From the NCBI GenBank assembly GCA_022770665.1, contig JALEHL010000024.1:1-49579 (forward strand): DNA of 49,579 nucleotides. Reading direction: 5' to 3'. The position numbers and the translations under genes were made by a program. Below the pieces are notes generated by a model. The model was not told where the DNA came from. It did no database searches and was given only the letters and a program-made list of their open reading frames with translations. Positions 34,466 through 45,189 of the stretch are shown piece after piece (the first letter of the stretch is position 1; each line of letters starts with the position of its first letter). The stretch is from Bacillota bacterium. Lineage in GTDB: Bacteria > Bacillota > Clostridia > Peptostreptococcales > Anaerovoracaceae.

Positions 34466-34602
34466 CATCTGAGGAAGTTGAGTTCCATCTTAATACGGTC
34501 TTAATGGAAAATAAAATTCTCTTTTACGCTCTTTATTCAATCTGACGTATCATGATATGAGATTAAGAAAAGATTAAGGGGCGTAAAGGAGTTTTTGGAC
34601 CT

Positions 34603-35937
34603 ATGAGTGCTTTTTTCGTCGGGAAGAAAAGGCTAACATCATTTCAGATCATTATCCTCGGGTTTTCCGGTATCATACTGCTGGGAACGGTTCTGTTGAT
34701 GCTTCCGGTCTCCTGCAGAGAAAACGGACATGCATCTTTTCTGGATGCACTGTTTACCTCCACTTCAGCAGTCTGCGTGACCGGTCTGGTTCTGCATGAC
34801 ACTGCCGAATACTGGTCTGTATTCGGACAGATGGTGATTCTGCTTCTGATCCAGATTGGAGGAATGGGTGTCATTACGGTTGCGGCGTCTTTTACGATTA
34901 TTTCAGGTAGAAAAATCTCCCTGATGCAGCGAAGTACGATGCAGGAGGCTATCGCAGCACCGAAAGTGGGAGGCATTGTCCGGCTCACCGGGTTTATTAT
35001 ACGATCCACTCTGCTGATTGAACTCCTAGGAGCTGCGATTATGGCGCCAGAATTCTGCAGAGATTTCGGAAAAAAGGGAGTCTGGATGGCACTGTTCCAT
35101 GCTGTATCAGCGTTCTGCAATGCAGGTTTTGATCTGATGGGAAGCCGGGGAGAGTTTTCCTCCCTGACCAGTTACGCACAGAATCCTGTGATCTGCGTCA
35201 CAATTCTGTGTCTGATTATAACGGGAGGCATAGGTTTCCTCACTTGGGATGACATCCGCACTAACCGCTGGAAAATCCATAAATACCGGATGCAGAGCAA
35301 AGTAATTCTCAGCATGACGGCAATACTGCTTATCCTGCCGGCAGTTTATTTTTATTTCTGTGAATTTTCAATGCTGCCGGAAAACGAAAGAATACTGGCT
35401 TCTGTATTTCAGTCTGTGACGCCGCGGACTGCCGGATTCAATACAGAAGATCTGACGCAGTTCAGCCAGAGAGGACAGTTCCTGATGATTGTGCTGATGC
35501 TGATCGGAGGATCCCCGGGATCGACGGCGGGAGGAATGAAAACCACAACGGTTGCAGTTCTTTTTGCTACAGCCGCTGCAACGTTTTCCAGGAAAGAGTA
35601 TGTCCATTTCTTCGGACGGCGGATTGACAATGACGTGGCAAAAAATGCATCTACCATTTTACTGATGTATGTGACCTTATGTCTGACAGGCGGCATTCTG
35701 ATCAGTTCCGCAGAAAATCTGCCGGTCGGCACCTGTTTCTTTGAGACAGCATCTGCGATCGGGACCGTCGGGCTTTCGCTTGGAATCACACCGGGCCTCG
35801 GCGCTTTTTCCTGTTCGGTTCTGATCGGCCTGATGTTCTTCGGGCGTGTCGGCGGTCTCACTTTGATATTTGCAGTACTTTCGGGCACACAGAAAAATGT
35901 CTCGAAACTGCCGCTTGAAAAAATTACAGTTGGATAG
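34603..35937 (+). CDS. ktrB: Ktr/Trk potassium uptake membrane subunit
   Basis: 444 residues of the TrkH/KtrB family, four repeated membrane-pore-membrane units. Filter-like loops include TSTSAVCVTGLVLHD near 52, AVSAFCNAGFDLMG near 168, SVTPRTAGFNTED near 268 and ASAIGTVGLSLGITPG near 383, each with the conserved glycine. The length fits KtrB rather than the longer TrkH. With the following RCK subunit it forms a Na+- or H+-coupled K+ uptake system. It is placed inside the kdp locus between kdpC and kdpD, so it may share Kdp control. Confidence 0.9.
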   Translation: MSAFFVGKKRLTSFQIIILGFSGIILLGTVLLMLPVSCRENGHASFLDALFTSTSAVCVTGLVLHDTAEYWSVFGQMVILLLIQIGGMGVITVAASFTIISGRKISLMQRSTMQEAIAAPKVGGIVRLTGFIIRSTLLIELLGAAIMAPEFCRDFGKKGVWMALFHAVSAFCNAGFDLMGSRGEFSSLTSYAQNPVICVTILCLIITGGIGFLTWDDIRTNRWKIHKYRMQSKVILSMTAILLILPAVYFYFCEFSMLPENERILASVFQSVTPRTAGFNTEDLTQFSQRGQFLMIVLMLIGGSPGSTAGGMKTTTVAVLFATAAATFSRKEYVHFFGRRIDNDVAKNASTILLMYVTLCLTGGILISSAENLPVGTCFFETASAIGTVGLSLGITPGLGAFSCSVLIGLMFFGRVGGLTLIFAVLSGTQKNVSKLPLEKITVG

Positions 35938-35952
35938 AGGAGGTAGGTTATC

Positions 35953-36600
35953 ATGAAATCCATTCTTTTAATCGGGCTTGGAAGATTCGGAAAACATATT
36001 GCCTTGAACCTGAATCAGATGGGGCATCAGGTTATGGCGGTTGACTATGATGAAGAAAAAGTGAATGAGGTGCTTCCTTTTGTGACCAGTGCACAGATCG
36101 GGGACAGCACGAATGCAGACTTTCTGGAATCCCTTGGAATCCGGAATTATGATGTGTGTATTGTGGCCATCGGGAATGATTTTCAGAGCTCGCTGGAAAC
36201 CACATCGCTTCTGAAAGAAATGGGTGCGAAAATGGTGATTTCCAGGGCATCCCGTGATGTACAGGAAAAGTTCCTTCTGCGCAATGGTGCAGATAAAGTC
36301 GTGTATCCGGAAAAGCAGATGGCCAAATGGACAGCTCTTCGATGCAGCGCCAGCAATATTCTGGATTTTGTGGAACTGGATAACGAACATGCCATGCTGG
36401 AGGTGCCGGTTCCCCATGACTGGATCGGAAAGAGCATCGGACAGATTGATGTGCGAAAAAAATACAATGTGAATATTATCGGATTGAAAAAGAACGGGAA
36501 ACTGCTCTTTTCCATCACGGCGGACCAGATGCTGGATGCCGGTGATTCACTGTTTGCACTGGGAAAAGATAAGGATCTGCAGAAGTGCTTCCGATTATAA
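35953..36600 (+). CDS. ktrA: Ktr/Trk RCK regulatory subunit
   Basis: 215 residues. The RCK_N Rossmann fold begins with LIGLGRFGKHIALNLNQMG near 4-22 and the acidic residue VDYDEE near 31. A C-terminal RCK_C domain occupies about 135-215. Only one RCK unit is present, as in KtrA rather than TrkA. It binds nucleotide (NAD(H) or ATP/ADP) and gates KtrB from the cytoplasm. GGAGGT precedes the ATG, 16 bases after ktrB. Confidence 0.92.
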   Translation: MKSILLIGLGRFGKHIALNLNQMGHQVMAVDYDEEKVNEVLPFVTSAQIGDSTNADFLESLGIRNYDVCIVAIGNDFQSSLETTSLLKEMGAKMVISRASRDVQEKFLLRNGADKVVYPEKQMAKWTALRCSASNILDFVELDNEHAMLEVPVPHDWIGKSIGQIDVRKKYNVNIIGLKKNGKLLFSITADQMLDAGDSLFALGKDKDLQKCFRL

Positions 36601-36635
36601 TCCCTGCGTGAATTTCACTGTCAGGAGGTGGGAAA

Positions 36636-36782
36636 ATGGAAGATCTGCTTTTAACCGGACTGATGGCGGCAGCTTTCGTTTTCGGATATTTTTTGATTAA
36701 GCAGCTTGACCGTTTTCTGGATCGAAATCAGCAGTGGCTGGCGGAAGATAACAGTAGAAAAAAAGACAGGGACATGCTATAA
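36636..36782 (+). CDS. 48-residue single-helix membrane protein
   Basis: ATG behind a good AGGAGG, 35 bases after ktrA. One membrane helix (LLLTGLMAAAFVFGYFLIKQ) is followed by a charged tail (DRFLDRNQQW ... SRKKDRDML). The size, composition and strong ribosome-binding site support a real gene. It is the last intact gene before the group II intron. Its position between the K+ transporters and the KdpDE sensor pair suggests a small regulator or subunit of one of them, but nothing in the sequence proves this. Confidence 0.6.
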   Translation: MEDLLLTGLMAAAFVFGYFLIKQLDRFLDRNQQWLAEDNSRKKDRDML

Positions 36783-36795
36783 TCAGTCCCGAGAG

Positions 36796-38017
<1,222 letters not shown>

Positions 38018-38024
38018 GAAACTT

Positions 38025-40751
38025 ATGGAAACAGAAAGACAGAACCCGGATCAGCTTCTGAAAGCGATTCAGGAGAATCAGGCAGAAGAGAGCGCAGGGG
38101 AAACAAAAGGAAAACTGAAAATATTTTTCGGATATGCTGCCGGTGTCGGCAAGACCTATGCGATGCTTCAGGCTGCTCATCAGGTGAAAGAACGTGGTAT
38201 CGATGTAGTTGCAGGATATATTGAGCCCCATGCTCGTCCGCAGACTTCAGCGCTTCTAGAGGGACTGGAGTGCCTGAAGACACGCAGGGTCCGCCATGGC
38301 AGAATTGAATTGGGAGAATTTGATCTTGATGCCGCCATGGATCGGAAACCTCAGCTGATTCTTGTGGATGAACTGGCGCATACGAATGCGGAAGGAAGCC
38401 GGCATGCCAAGCGCTATCAGGATGTGCAGGAACTTCTGAAAGCTGGGATTGATGTATATACAACCGTGAATGTGCAGCATCTGGAGAGCCTGAACGACAC
38501 AGTCGCCTCGATTACCGGTGTTATGGTTAGGGAAAGAATTCCGGACGTGGTGTTTGATCAGGCGGATCAGGTGGAGCTGGTCGATATCGAGCCGAAAGAT
38601 CTGCTGGACCGGCTTGCGGGAGGACAGATATACGGGCAGGAGCAGGCTGCTCGGGCTGCATCGAATTTCTTCACGCTGGAAAACCTGACTGCCCTTCGTG
38701 AGATTTCGCTTCGGCGCTGTGCAGACCGGGTGAATCTGCGGACAGAAAGCGCAAGAATACAGAGCCGCAGCGACTACCATACCGATGAGCATATTCTGGT
38801 CTGTCTTTCCTCCTCACCGTCAAACGGAAAAATCATCCGTGCGGCGGCCCGCATGGCAAATGCATTCCGCGGCAGCTTCACGGCACTGTATGTAGAGACA
38901 CCGGACATTGATGCCATGAACGAAGCAGACCGGAAACGGCTTCGGGAAAATATGCGGCTGGCGCAACAGCTCGGCGCGACGATTGAAACGACCTATGGAT
39001 CGGATATCCCGTATCAGATCGCGGAATTTGCCAAACTGTCCGGTGTATCAAAGATTGTGATCGGCCGGAGCAGCATACGGAAACGAAGATTTTTCAGCAA
39101 GCCGACACTGACAGAACGTCTGATCTCCATGGCACAGAATCTCGACATTCATGTGATACAGGATTCGGAACATTCCGGATCCTGTCGGACACAGCGGCGG
39201 AAAACAGCAAAATTTTTTTTCATGCCGGTTATGGATATCTGCAAGACGATCCTGGTGCTTCTGATCACAACGCTGCTGGGATACGGGTTTTATTCCATGG
39301 GCTTTACCGAAGCGAATATTGTTACGGTATATATTCTCGGTGTACTGATTGTCTCCGTGATTACGACAGGAAGGCTCTGCAGTCTTCTGGCTTCGGTGAT
39401 CAGCGTGCTGGTATTTAATTTCTTCTTTACGATCCCGCGGTTTACCTTCCAGTTTGTTGATCCCGGATATTATATGACGTTTGCCATCATGTTTTTCGCC
39501 GCACTGCTCACGGGAACCCTTGCAGCAAAACTGCGGGATAATGCCCGCCAGTCGGCGCAGGCGGCTTTTCGCACAAAAATTCTTTTTGAGACGAACCAGC
39601 TTCTGCAGAAGGAGGATGAAGAACCGGAAGTGATGAAAGCAGCTGCCGGACAGATGATCAAGCTGCTGAAGCGGGATCTGGTCATTTATCCGTCGGATGG
39701 GAAACAGCTGATGACGCCGAAGATTTACCGGACAGAACCGGATGGTCACACCATACCGCTTCCGGATTCGGTTCTTCTTTCTGAAAATGAAGAGGCCGTT
39801 GCATACTGGGTACTGAAAAACAACAAGCATGCCGGTGCCACGACCGATACACTGGCCAGCGCCAGATGCCTGTATCTGGCGATCCGCCTGAATCAGAAGG
39901 TTTATGGTGTGGTAGGAATCGCAATGGACGATACTCCGCTGGATTCTTTCGTGAACAGCGTGCTGCTGTCCATACTGGGCGAGTGCGCGCTGGCACTGGA
40001 GAGTATCCGGAATGCACAGGAAAAGAAAGAAGCCGCGATTCTGGCCAGGAATGAGCAGCTGCGCGCCAATCTTCTGCGTGCGATTTCTCACGATCTGAGA
40101 ACGCCTCTGACTTCTATTTCCGGCAATGCAAGCAATCTTCTTGCTAATTACCAGAAGATGGATGAGAAGAACAGAATGCAGATATTTACAGATATTTACG
40201 ACGATTCCATGTGGCTGATTAATCTGGTTGAGAATCTTCTGGCTGTGACCCGGATCGATTCGGGGAAAATGAATCTGAATCAGTCTGCAGAACTGATGGA
40301 TGAGGTGATCGATGAGGCGCTTCTTCATATTGATCGCAAGAGCAAGGAACATACGATCCGTGTGACCAGCGGAGAAGAGCTGACGCTGGTTCAGATTGAT
40401 GCGAAGCTGATTGTCCAGGTTGTCATTAATCTGGTGGATAACGCGATCAAGTATACACAGCCGGGTTCTGTGATTGAGATACATACCGAAAAGAGAGGAA
40501 AACTTGTGGAAGTGTCTGTTTCGGATAACGGACCAGGCATACCGGATGAGCAGAAACCGCGGATTTTTGATATGTTCTACAGCGGAGCCAATAAAGTTGC
40601 TGACAGTCGCAGAAGCATGGGACTGGGATTGGCTCTGTGCAAGTCGATTATCACGGCACATGGCGGCACGATTCGTGTTGCGGACAATGTGCCCCATGGC
40701 ACTGTTTTCACATTTACGTTACCTGCAGGGGAGGTGGAGCTGCATGAATAA
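38025..40751 (+). CDS. kdpD: Sensor histidine kinase KdpD
   Basis: 908 residues, full length. The N-terminal KdpD domain has Walker A GYAAGVGKT (36-44) and DELAHTNAEGSRH near 117-129. A universal-stress-like domain (about 250-375) and four membrane helices (about 398-500) follow, then a GAF-like region. The HisKA H-box SHDLRTPL carries the phospho-His near 689, and the HATPase carries NLVDNAIKYTQPG and SDNGPGIPDEQ. It senses K+ limitation and phosphorylates KdpE. Its reading frame is intact, but the intron directly before the ATG removes its ribosome-binding site unless splicing occurs. Confidence 0.95.
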   Translation: METERQNPDQLLKAIQENQAEESAGETKGKLKIFFGYAAGVGKTYAMLQAAHQVKERGIDVVAGYIEPHARPQTSALLEGLECLKTRRVRHGRIELGEFDLDAAMDRKPQLILVDELAHTNAEGSRHAKRYQDVQELLKAGIDVYTTVNVQHLESLNDTVASITGVMVRERIPDVVFDQADQVELVDIEPKDLLDRLAGGQIYGQEQAARAASNFFTLENLTALREISLRRCADRVNLRTESARIQSRSDYHTDEHILVCLSSSPSNGKIIRAAARMANAFRGSFTALYVETPDIDAMNEADRKRLRENMRLAQQLGATIETTYGSDIPYQIAEFAKLSGVSKIVIGRSSIRKRRFFSKPTLTERLISMAQNLDIHVIQDSEHSGSCRTQRRKTAKFFFMPVMDICKTILVLLITTLLGYGFYSMGFTEANIVTVYILGVLIVSVITTGRLCSLLASVISVLVFNFFFTIPRFTFQFVDPGYYMTFAIMFFAALLTGTLAAKLRDNARQSAQAAFRTKILFETNQLLQKEDEEPEVMKAAAGQMIKLLKRDLVIYPSDGKQLMTPKIYRTEPDGHTIPLPDSVLLSENEEAVAYWVLKNNKHAGATTDTLASARCLYLAIRLNQKVYGVVGIAMDDTPLDSFVNSVLLSILGECALALESIRNAQEKKEAAILARNEQLRANLLRAISHDLRTPLTSISGNASNLLANYQKMDEKNRMQIFTDIYDDSMWLINLVENLLAVTRIDSGKMNLNQSAELMDEVIDEALLHIDRKSKEHTIRVTSGEELTLVQIDAKLIVQVVINLVDNAIKYTQPGSVIEIHTEKRGKLVEVSVSDNGPGIPDEQKPRIFDMFYSGANKVADSRRSMGLGLALCKSIITAHGGTIRVADNVPHGTVFTFTLPAGEVELHE

Positions 40752-41460
40752 ACCTTTGATTCTGGTTGTGGAAGATGATGCGCCGGTCCGCAATCTGATC
40801 ACGACAACATTAAAAACTAATGACTACCGGTATCTGGTCGCAGCGGATGGTGAATCCGCTATACTGGAGGCTTCCTCACATAATCCGGAGATTGTGCTTC
40901 TGGATCTGGGGCTGCCGGACATGGACGGAGTGGATGTGATACGCAACATCCGGTCCTGGTCCAATCTGCCGATCATCGTGATCAGTGCCAGAAGCGAGGA
41001 TGAAGATAAAATCGAAGCGCTGGATGCCGGCGCCGATGATTATCTGACGAAACCGTTTTCTGTAGAGGAACTTCTGGCACGACTCCGGGTGACACAGCGC
41101 AGACTTTCCTATATGGCATCAGAAATGCTGACAGCCGGCTCTGTATTTCATAACGGGAAACTGTCCGTTGACTATGCCAGCGGCTGCGCATATCTGGACG
41201 GAAAAGAACTGCATCTTACACCGATTGAATACAAGCTGCTGTGCCTTCTTTGCAAAAATGTGGGGAAAGTGCTGACGCATACCTATATTACTCAGAATAT
41301 CTGGGGGAGAAGCTGGGAAAATGATGTGGCCTCTCTGCGGGTTTTCATGGCTACACTTCGGAAAAAACTGGAACCGTCTCCAGACTCGCCGCAGTATATT
41401 CAGACCCATATTGGTGTGGGCTACCGCATGATGAAAGTCGATCCGGAACAGGAAAAATAG
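40744..41460 (+). CDS. kdpE: OmpR-family response regulator KdpE
   Basis: 238 residues from ATG 40744, which overlaps the end of kdpD; a longer in-frame start (40474) lies in the kdpD coding sequence and is rejected. Receiver domain: acidic pair DD (11-12), phospho-Asp54 in LLDLGLPDMDG, and Lys103 in LTKPF. The winged-helix output domain fills 130-230 (LTPIEYKLLCLLCKN ... VASLRVFMATLRKKLE ... GVGYRM). It activates the kdp transport genes in relatives. Confidence 0.95.
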   Translation: MNKPLILVVEDDAPVRNLITTTLKTNDYRYLVAADGESAILEASSHNPEIVLLDLGLPDMDGVDVIRNIRSWSNLPIIVISARSEDEDKIEALDAGADDYLTKPFSVEELLARLRVTQRRLSYMASEMLTAGSVFHNGKLSVDYASGCAYLDGKELHLTPIEYKLLCLLCKNVGKVLTHTYITQNIWGRSWENDVASLRVFMATLRKKLEPSPDSPQYIQTHIGVGYRMMKVDPEQEK

Positions 41461-41473
41461 ATGAATCACAGAG

Positions 41474-41524
41474 CACGTTCGATTCGGGACGCAGACAGGT
41501 GCCCCAAATCGAACGTGTTTTTGT
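41474..41524 (+). terminator. Rho-independent terminator after kdpE
   Basis: Arms CACGTTCGATT / AATCGAACGTG with a 22-base loop, followed by TTTTTG. It closes the K+ locus. Confidence 0.8.
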
Positions 41525-41550
41525 CATTTCTGTGAAGAAAAGATGAATTA

Positions 41551-41577
41551 TCAGCACTCTACTAAGAAGAGTGCTAA
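41551..41577 (+). promoter_or_regulatory. CIRCE operator (HrcA site) upstream of clpB
   Basis: TCAGCACTC, nine bases, GAGTGCTAA. It differs from the consensus TTAGCACTC-N9-GAGTGCTAA at one base. It lies directly before the clpB promoter, so HrcA should repress clpB except under heat shock. Confidence 0.92.
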
Positions 41578-41584
41578 AAAGTGC

Positions 41585-41613
41585 TTTACTTTTTGATGAT
41601 CCAGGTATATGAT
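41585..41613 (+). promoter_or_regulatory. Sigma-A promoter of clpB
   Basis: -35 TTTACT (41585-41590), 17-base spacer, -10 TATGAT (41608-41613), 8 bases downstream of the CIRCE operator. Confidence 0.65.
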
Positions 41614-41662
41614 AGTATCTGTAAGGTAAAGGATAACATGAAATCAGAGAAGGGGTGATTTT

Positions 41663-44308
41663 ATGAATATAGAAAAATATACGCAGAATGCGCAGCAGGC
41701 GATTATGGACAGCCAGAATATCGCCATCTCCGAAGGACATCAGGTTCTGGAATGTGAGCATCTGCACATGGCTCTGCTTCAGCAGCAGGACGGGCTCATC
41801 GGCAAGCTGCTGAAATACATGAATGTGGACACTTCTGCGATGATCGGCGATCTGGAGGAGGAACTTGAGAAACTTCCGAAGGTATCCGGCGCTGCAGATA
41901 ATATGTATGCTTCACGCCGCCTGAATCAGCTTCTGCTGAATGCTGAGAAAAAAGCGGAACAGTTTAAGGATGAATATGTCAGTGTGGAGCATCTGTATCT
42001 CGCACTGCTTGACGAAAGGGGCACGCCGAGTGCAAAGATCTTTTCCAAATACCGGATCACATCCAATGCGTTTCTGGAAGCACTGTCCAAAGTCAGGGGA
42101 AATCAGCGGGTTACCAGCCAGAATCCGGAGGATAACTATGATGCGCTGAACAAGTACGGACGTGACCTTGTGGAAATGGCAAGGGAAGGAAAGCTTGACC
42201 CTGTGATCGGCCGTGATGCGGAAATCCGTCATGCAATCCAGATTTTGAGCAGAAGAACAAAGAACAATCCGGTTCTCATCGGTGAGCCTGGCGTTGGTAA
42301 AACGGCAGTCGTAGAAGGACTGGCACAGCGGATTCTGAACGGTGATGTGCCGGAAGGACTGAAGGACAAAACCATCTTTGCTCTGGATATGGGTGCACTG
42401 ATCGCCGGAGCAAAATTCCGCGGTGAATTTGAGGAACGTCTGAAAGCGGTTCTGAATGAAGTCGAAAAATCAGAAGGCAGAATTATTCTGTTCATTGATG
42501 AAATTCACAATATAGTCGGCGCAGGACGCACCGAAGGATCTATGGATGCGGGAAATCTGCTGAAACCGAAGCTGGCCAGAGGGGAACTGCACTGTATCGG
42601 TGCAACGACGCTGGACGAGTATCGGAAATATATTGAAAAAGATGCGGCTCTGGAACGCCGTTTCCAGAAGGTCCTGGTGGATCAGCCGTCGGTTGAGGAC
42701 ACGGTATCGATTCTCCGTGGACTGAAAGAACGGTTTGAAATCCATCATGGTGTCCGTATCACAGACAGCGCGCTGATCGCATGTGCAACTTTGTCTGACC
42801 GGTATATTACAGACCGGTTCCTTCCGGATAAGGCCATCGACCTGATGGATGAAGCGGCGGCAAGGATCCGTACGGAAATCGACAGTATGCCGACGGAACT
42901 GGATGAAATCAGCCGGAAGATCATGCAGCTGGAAATTGAAAAGCAGGCGCTGAGCAAGGAAACGGATAAAGGGTCCGCAGCGCGGCTGGAAGCCCTGGAA
43001 AAAGAACTTGCGGCGCTGAAAGAAGAAAATGCCTCGATGCGTGCTCAGTGGGAGAATGAGAAGAAAGGTATTGCAGAAGTCAAGGCGACCAAACAGCAGA
43101 TCGAAGAAGTGAAACATCAGATGGAAGAGGCTGAACGGAAGTATGATCTGGAGAAACTGGCGCAGCTGAAATACGGAACGTTGCCGGAACTGGAAAAGAA
43201 GTTGGAGGAGGAAAAAGCGAAAGCCTCCGGCGGAGACGGCACAGGCAGCGCGGGATCCGGGGAACGTCTGCTGAAAGAGGAAGTTACAGAAGAGGAAATT
43301 GCTGAAGTGGTGTCCGGATGGACCGGCATACCGGTAGCGAAACTGGTGGAAACAGAGCGGGAGAAGCTGCTGCGCCTGCCGGAGATCCTTCACAGACGGG
43401 TCATCGGACAGGATGAAGGCGTGACTGCGGTATCCGAAGCGATCCTGCGGGCACGGGCAGGTCTGAAAGATGAAAACCGTCCGATCGGCTCCTTTATCTT
43501 CCTGGGACCGACGGGCGTCGGAAAAACGGAACTGGCCAAGGCACTTTCCGAGGCGCTGTTTGATACAGAGAAAAACATTATCCGGATTGATATGTCGGAG
43601 TACATGGAAAAGCATTCCGTTTCCAGACTGGTTGGAGCGCCTCCAGGATATGTCGGATATGATGAGGGCGGTCAGCTGACGGAAGCGGTGCGGCGGAAAC
43701 CGTACAGCGTCATTCTGTTTGATGAAATAGAAAAGGCACATCCGGATGTGTTCAATATTCTGCTGCAGCTGTTGGATGACGGCCGTCTGACGGATAATCA
43801 GGGCAGAACGGTGGACTTCAAGAACACCATCGTGATCATGACTTCGAATATCGGTAGCGGCTATCTGATCGACCATATGACGGAAGACGGGACCATTCCG
43901 GAAGATGTGAAGGAACACGTGACCGGTGAACTGAAGAATTATTTCCGTCCGGAGTTCCTGAACCGGATCGATGATATTATTGTATTCGGAGCTCTTACGA
44001 TGGATCAGGTCAGCAGAATTATTGAACTGTCTCTGGCATCGCTGGAGAAACGTCTGTCAGATCGGAACATGGGTCTGGTTCTGACGGATGAAGCAAAGAA
44101 ATTTATCGCGAAGGAAGCCTATGATCCACAGTATGGCGCCCGTCCGGTAAAACGGTATCTGCAGAAATACGTGGAAACGGAAATCGCATCCATGATCATT
44201 CGCGGAGAACTGGTAGACGGCGGCAGGGTGATCATTGAAACGGAAGGAGAAGGGGAGGAAGAACACCTGGCCTTCCGGACGCAGGATATGCTGCAGAAGG
44301 CAGACTGA
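41663..44308 (+). CDS. clpB: ATP-dependent disaggregase ClpB
   Basis: 881 residues, full ClpB layout. N-terminal Clp_N repeats fill 1-150. AAA+ domain 1 has Walker A GEPGVGKT near 207 and the Walker B region ILFIDEIHN near 275. The coiled-coil M domain (about 410-530) distinguishes ClpB from ClpC/ClpA. AAA+ domain 2 has Walker A GPTGVGKT near 615 and [16 protein letters not shown] near 685. It extracts proteins from aggregates with DnaK. It is controlled by the CIRCE element just upstream. GAGAAGGGG precedes the ATG. Confidence 0.96.
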   Translation: MNIEKYTQNAQQAIMDSQNIAISEGHQVLECEHLHMALLQQQDGLIGKLLKYMNVDTSAMIGDLEEELEKLPKVSGAADNMYASRRLNQLLLNAEKKAEQFKDEYVSVEHLYLALLDERGTPSAKIFSKYRITSNAFLEALSKVRGNQRVTSQNPEDNYDALNKYGRDLVEMAREGKLDPVIGRDAEIRHAIQILSRRTKNNPVLIGEPGVGKTAVVEGLAQRILNGDVPEGLKDKTIFALDMGALIAGAKFRGEFEERLKAVLNEVEKSEGRIILFIDEIHNIVGAGRTEGSMDAGNLLKPKLARGELHCIGATTLDEYRKYIEKDAALERRFQKVLVDQPSVEDTVSILRGLKERFEIHHGVRITDSALIACATLSDRYITDRFLPDKAIDLMDEAAARIRTEIDSMPTELDEISRKIMQLEIEKQALSKETDKGSAARLEALEKELAALKEENASMRAQWENEKKGIAEVKATKQQIEEVKHQMEEAERKYDLEKLAQLKYGTLPELEKKLEEEKAKASGGDGTGSAGSGERLLKEEVTEEEIAEVVSGWTGIPVAKLVETEREKLLRLPEILHRRVIGQDEGVTAVSEAILRARAGLKDENRPIGSFIFLGPTGVGKTELAKALSEALFDTEKNIIRIDMSEYMEKHSVSRLVGAPPGYVGYDEGGQLTEAVRRKPYSVILFDEIEKAHPDVFNILLQLLDDGRLTDNQGRTVDFKNTIVIMTSNIGSGYLIDHMTEDGTIPEDVKEHVTGELKNYFRPEFLNRIDDIIVFGALTMDQVSRIIELSLASLEKRLSDRNMGLVLTDEAKKFIAKEAYDPQYGARPVKRYLQKYVETEIASMIIRGELVDGGRVIIETEGEGEEEHLAFRTQDMLQKAD

Positions 44309-44350
44309 GCGGTATGCCTTAAATAAATACCATTATATTACCTTCCAGAT

Positions 44351-44384
44351 GCAGGCCATGCAGCGGATTCGCTGTATGGCCTGC
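44351..44384 (+). terminator. Hairpin between clpB and the convergent gntR-type gene
   Basis: 15-bp arms GCAGGCCATGCAGCG / CGCTGTATGGCCTGC with one G-U pair. Only TTT follows, so it is a weak intrinsic terminator or a hairpin serving both convergent genes. Confidence 0.55.
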
Positions 44385-44406
44385 TTTGCTGTGCGCTGCA
44401 GGAGAA

Positions 44407-45066
44407 CTAGACTCTCCGGATCATTGTACGCAGCATATGAATTTCCGTGGCTTCTGCGCCGGCATCCGGATCATGGTTTCGAAACGCATCGTAAATCGCC
44501 CGGTGCTCTTCCAGAACCACGGTCAGATAGTTCATCGGATAACGAACATTAAGATTTGAATAATACAGATAAAAATTATATCGTGAAAGGGTTTTTTCCA
44601 GCTCAGGATTATGCGAAGCCTGATACAGTGCCGCGTCAAATCCGTGGTTGATCCGGATCATCTTATCCAGATCTCCGCTCATGGTATAGAATTCCATAAA
44701 CTCAAAAATCTGCTCCAGCATATCCATCTCCTCCGGCGTGATTCGATCGACGGCCCAGCGGACACACTGCACTTCCAGCGGAGCTTTTAAAAGAAAAAAG
44801 TCGTCAATTTCCCGGGATGTGAATCCCCGGACGAAAGCGCCACGATTGGGAATTGTCTCGATCAGGCCTTCCGCCTCGATATGGCGCAGAATTTCACGCA
44901 CCGGTGTTCTGCTGATACCGTACCGGTCACAGAGCTTCTGCTCCACAATACGCTGACCTGCGCGGAGTTTCCCGGTCAGAATATCGATTTTCAGTTCTTC
45001 TTCAATTTTTTCCGCTTTCGTCTTCTGCACCTTCGACGGATCAATAATGGAATCCAGATTGATCAT
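44407..45066 (-). CDS. GntR-family regulator, FCD (FadR) subfamily
   Basis: 219 residues from ATG 45066, preceded by GAGGTGAAAC; an in-frame ATG 30 bases upstream lies in the operator and is less likely. The N-terminal winged helix (about 15-75) reads KLCDRYGISRTPVREILRHIEAEGLI and NRGAFVRGF. The all-helical FCD effector domain fills about 85-215 (LLKAPLEVQCVRWA ... NHGFDAALYQASHN ... EEHRAIYDAF). FCD domains bind small organic acids, often with a metal. The target genes are not clear. A perfect palindrome just upstream suggests self-control. Confidence 0.9.
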   Translation of the reverse strand: MINLDSIIDPSKVQKTKAEKIEEELKIDILTGKLRAGQRIVEQKLCDRYGISRTPVREILRHIEAEGLIETIPNRGAFVRGFTSREIDDFFLLKAPLEVQCVRWAVDRITPEEMDMLEQIFEFMEFYTMSGDLDKMIRINHGFDAALYQASHNPELEKTLSRYNFYLYYSNLNVRYPMNYLTVVLEEHRAIYDAFRNHDPDAGAEATEIHMLRTMIRRV

Positions 45067-45083
45067 TGTTTCACCTCTAGTCA

Positions 45084-45099
45084 AAATTGTATACAATTT
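45084..45099. promoter_or_regulatory. 16-bp perfect palindrome, likely operator of the GntR-type gene
   Basis: AAATTGTATACAATTT. The core TTGTATACAA has the GT...AC spacing favoured by GntR/FCD proteins. It lies between a minus-strand TGCTACAAT (extended -10-like) and the regulator's ribosome-binding site. Confidence 0.6.
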
Positions 45100-45189
45100 A
45101 CTTTTTTATTGTAGCACGCAGAAAAAAAAGCGTCAAGATACTGAATTCGGGGTATATATAATATGCATTTCATGCAGCAGGAGGAAAAC

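Noticed and set aside
39048..40697. Long minus-strand frame (549 codons) opposite kdpD
   Set aside because: It lies fully antisense to kdpD, has no recognisable domain or ribosome-binding site, and its His/Arg/Gln-rich composition is that of a shadow frame.
40474..40743. N-terminal extension of kdpE
   Set aside because: It overlaps kdpD coding sequence; receiver domains begin right at ATG 40744.
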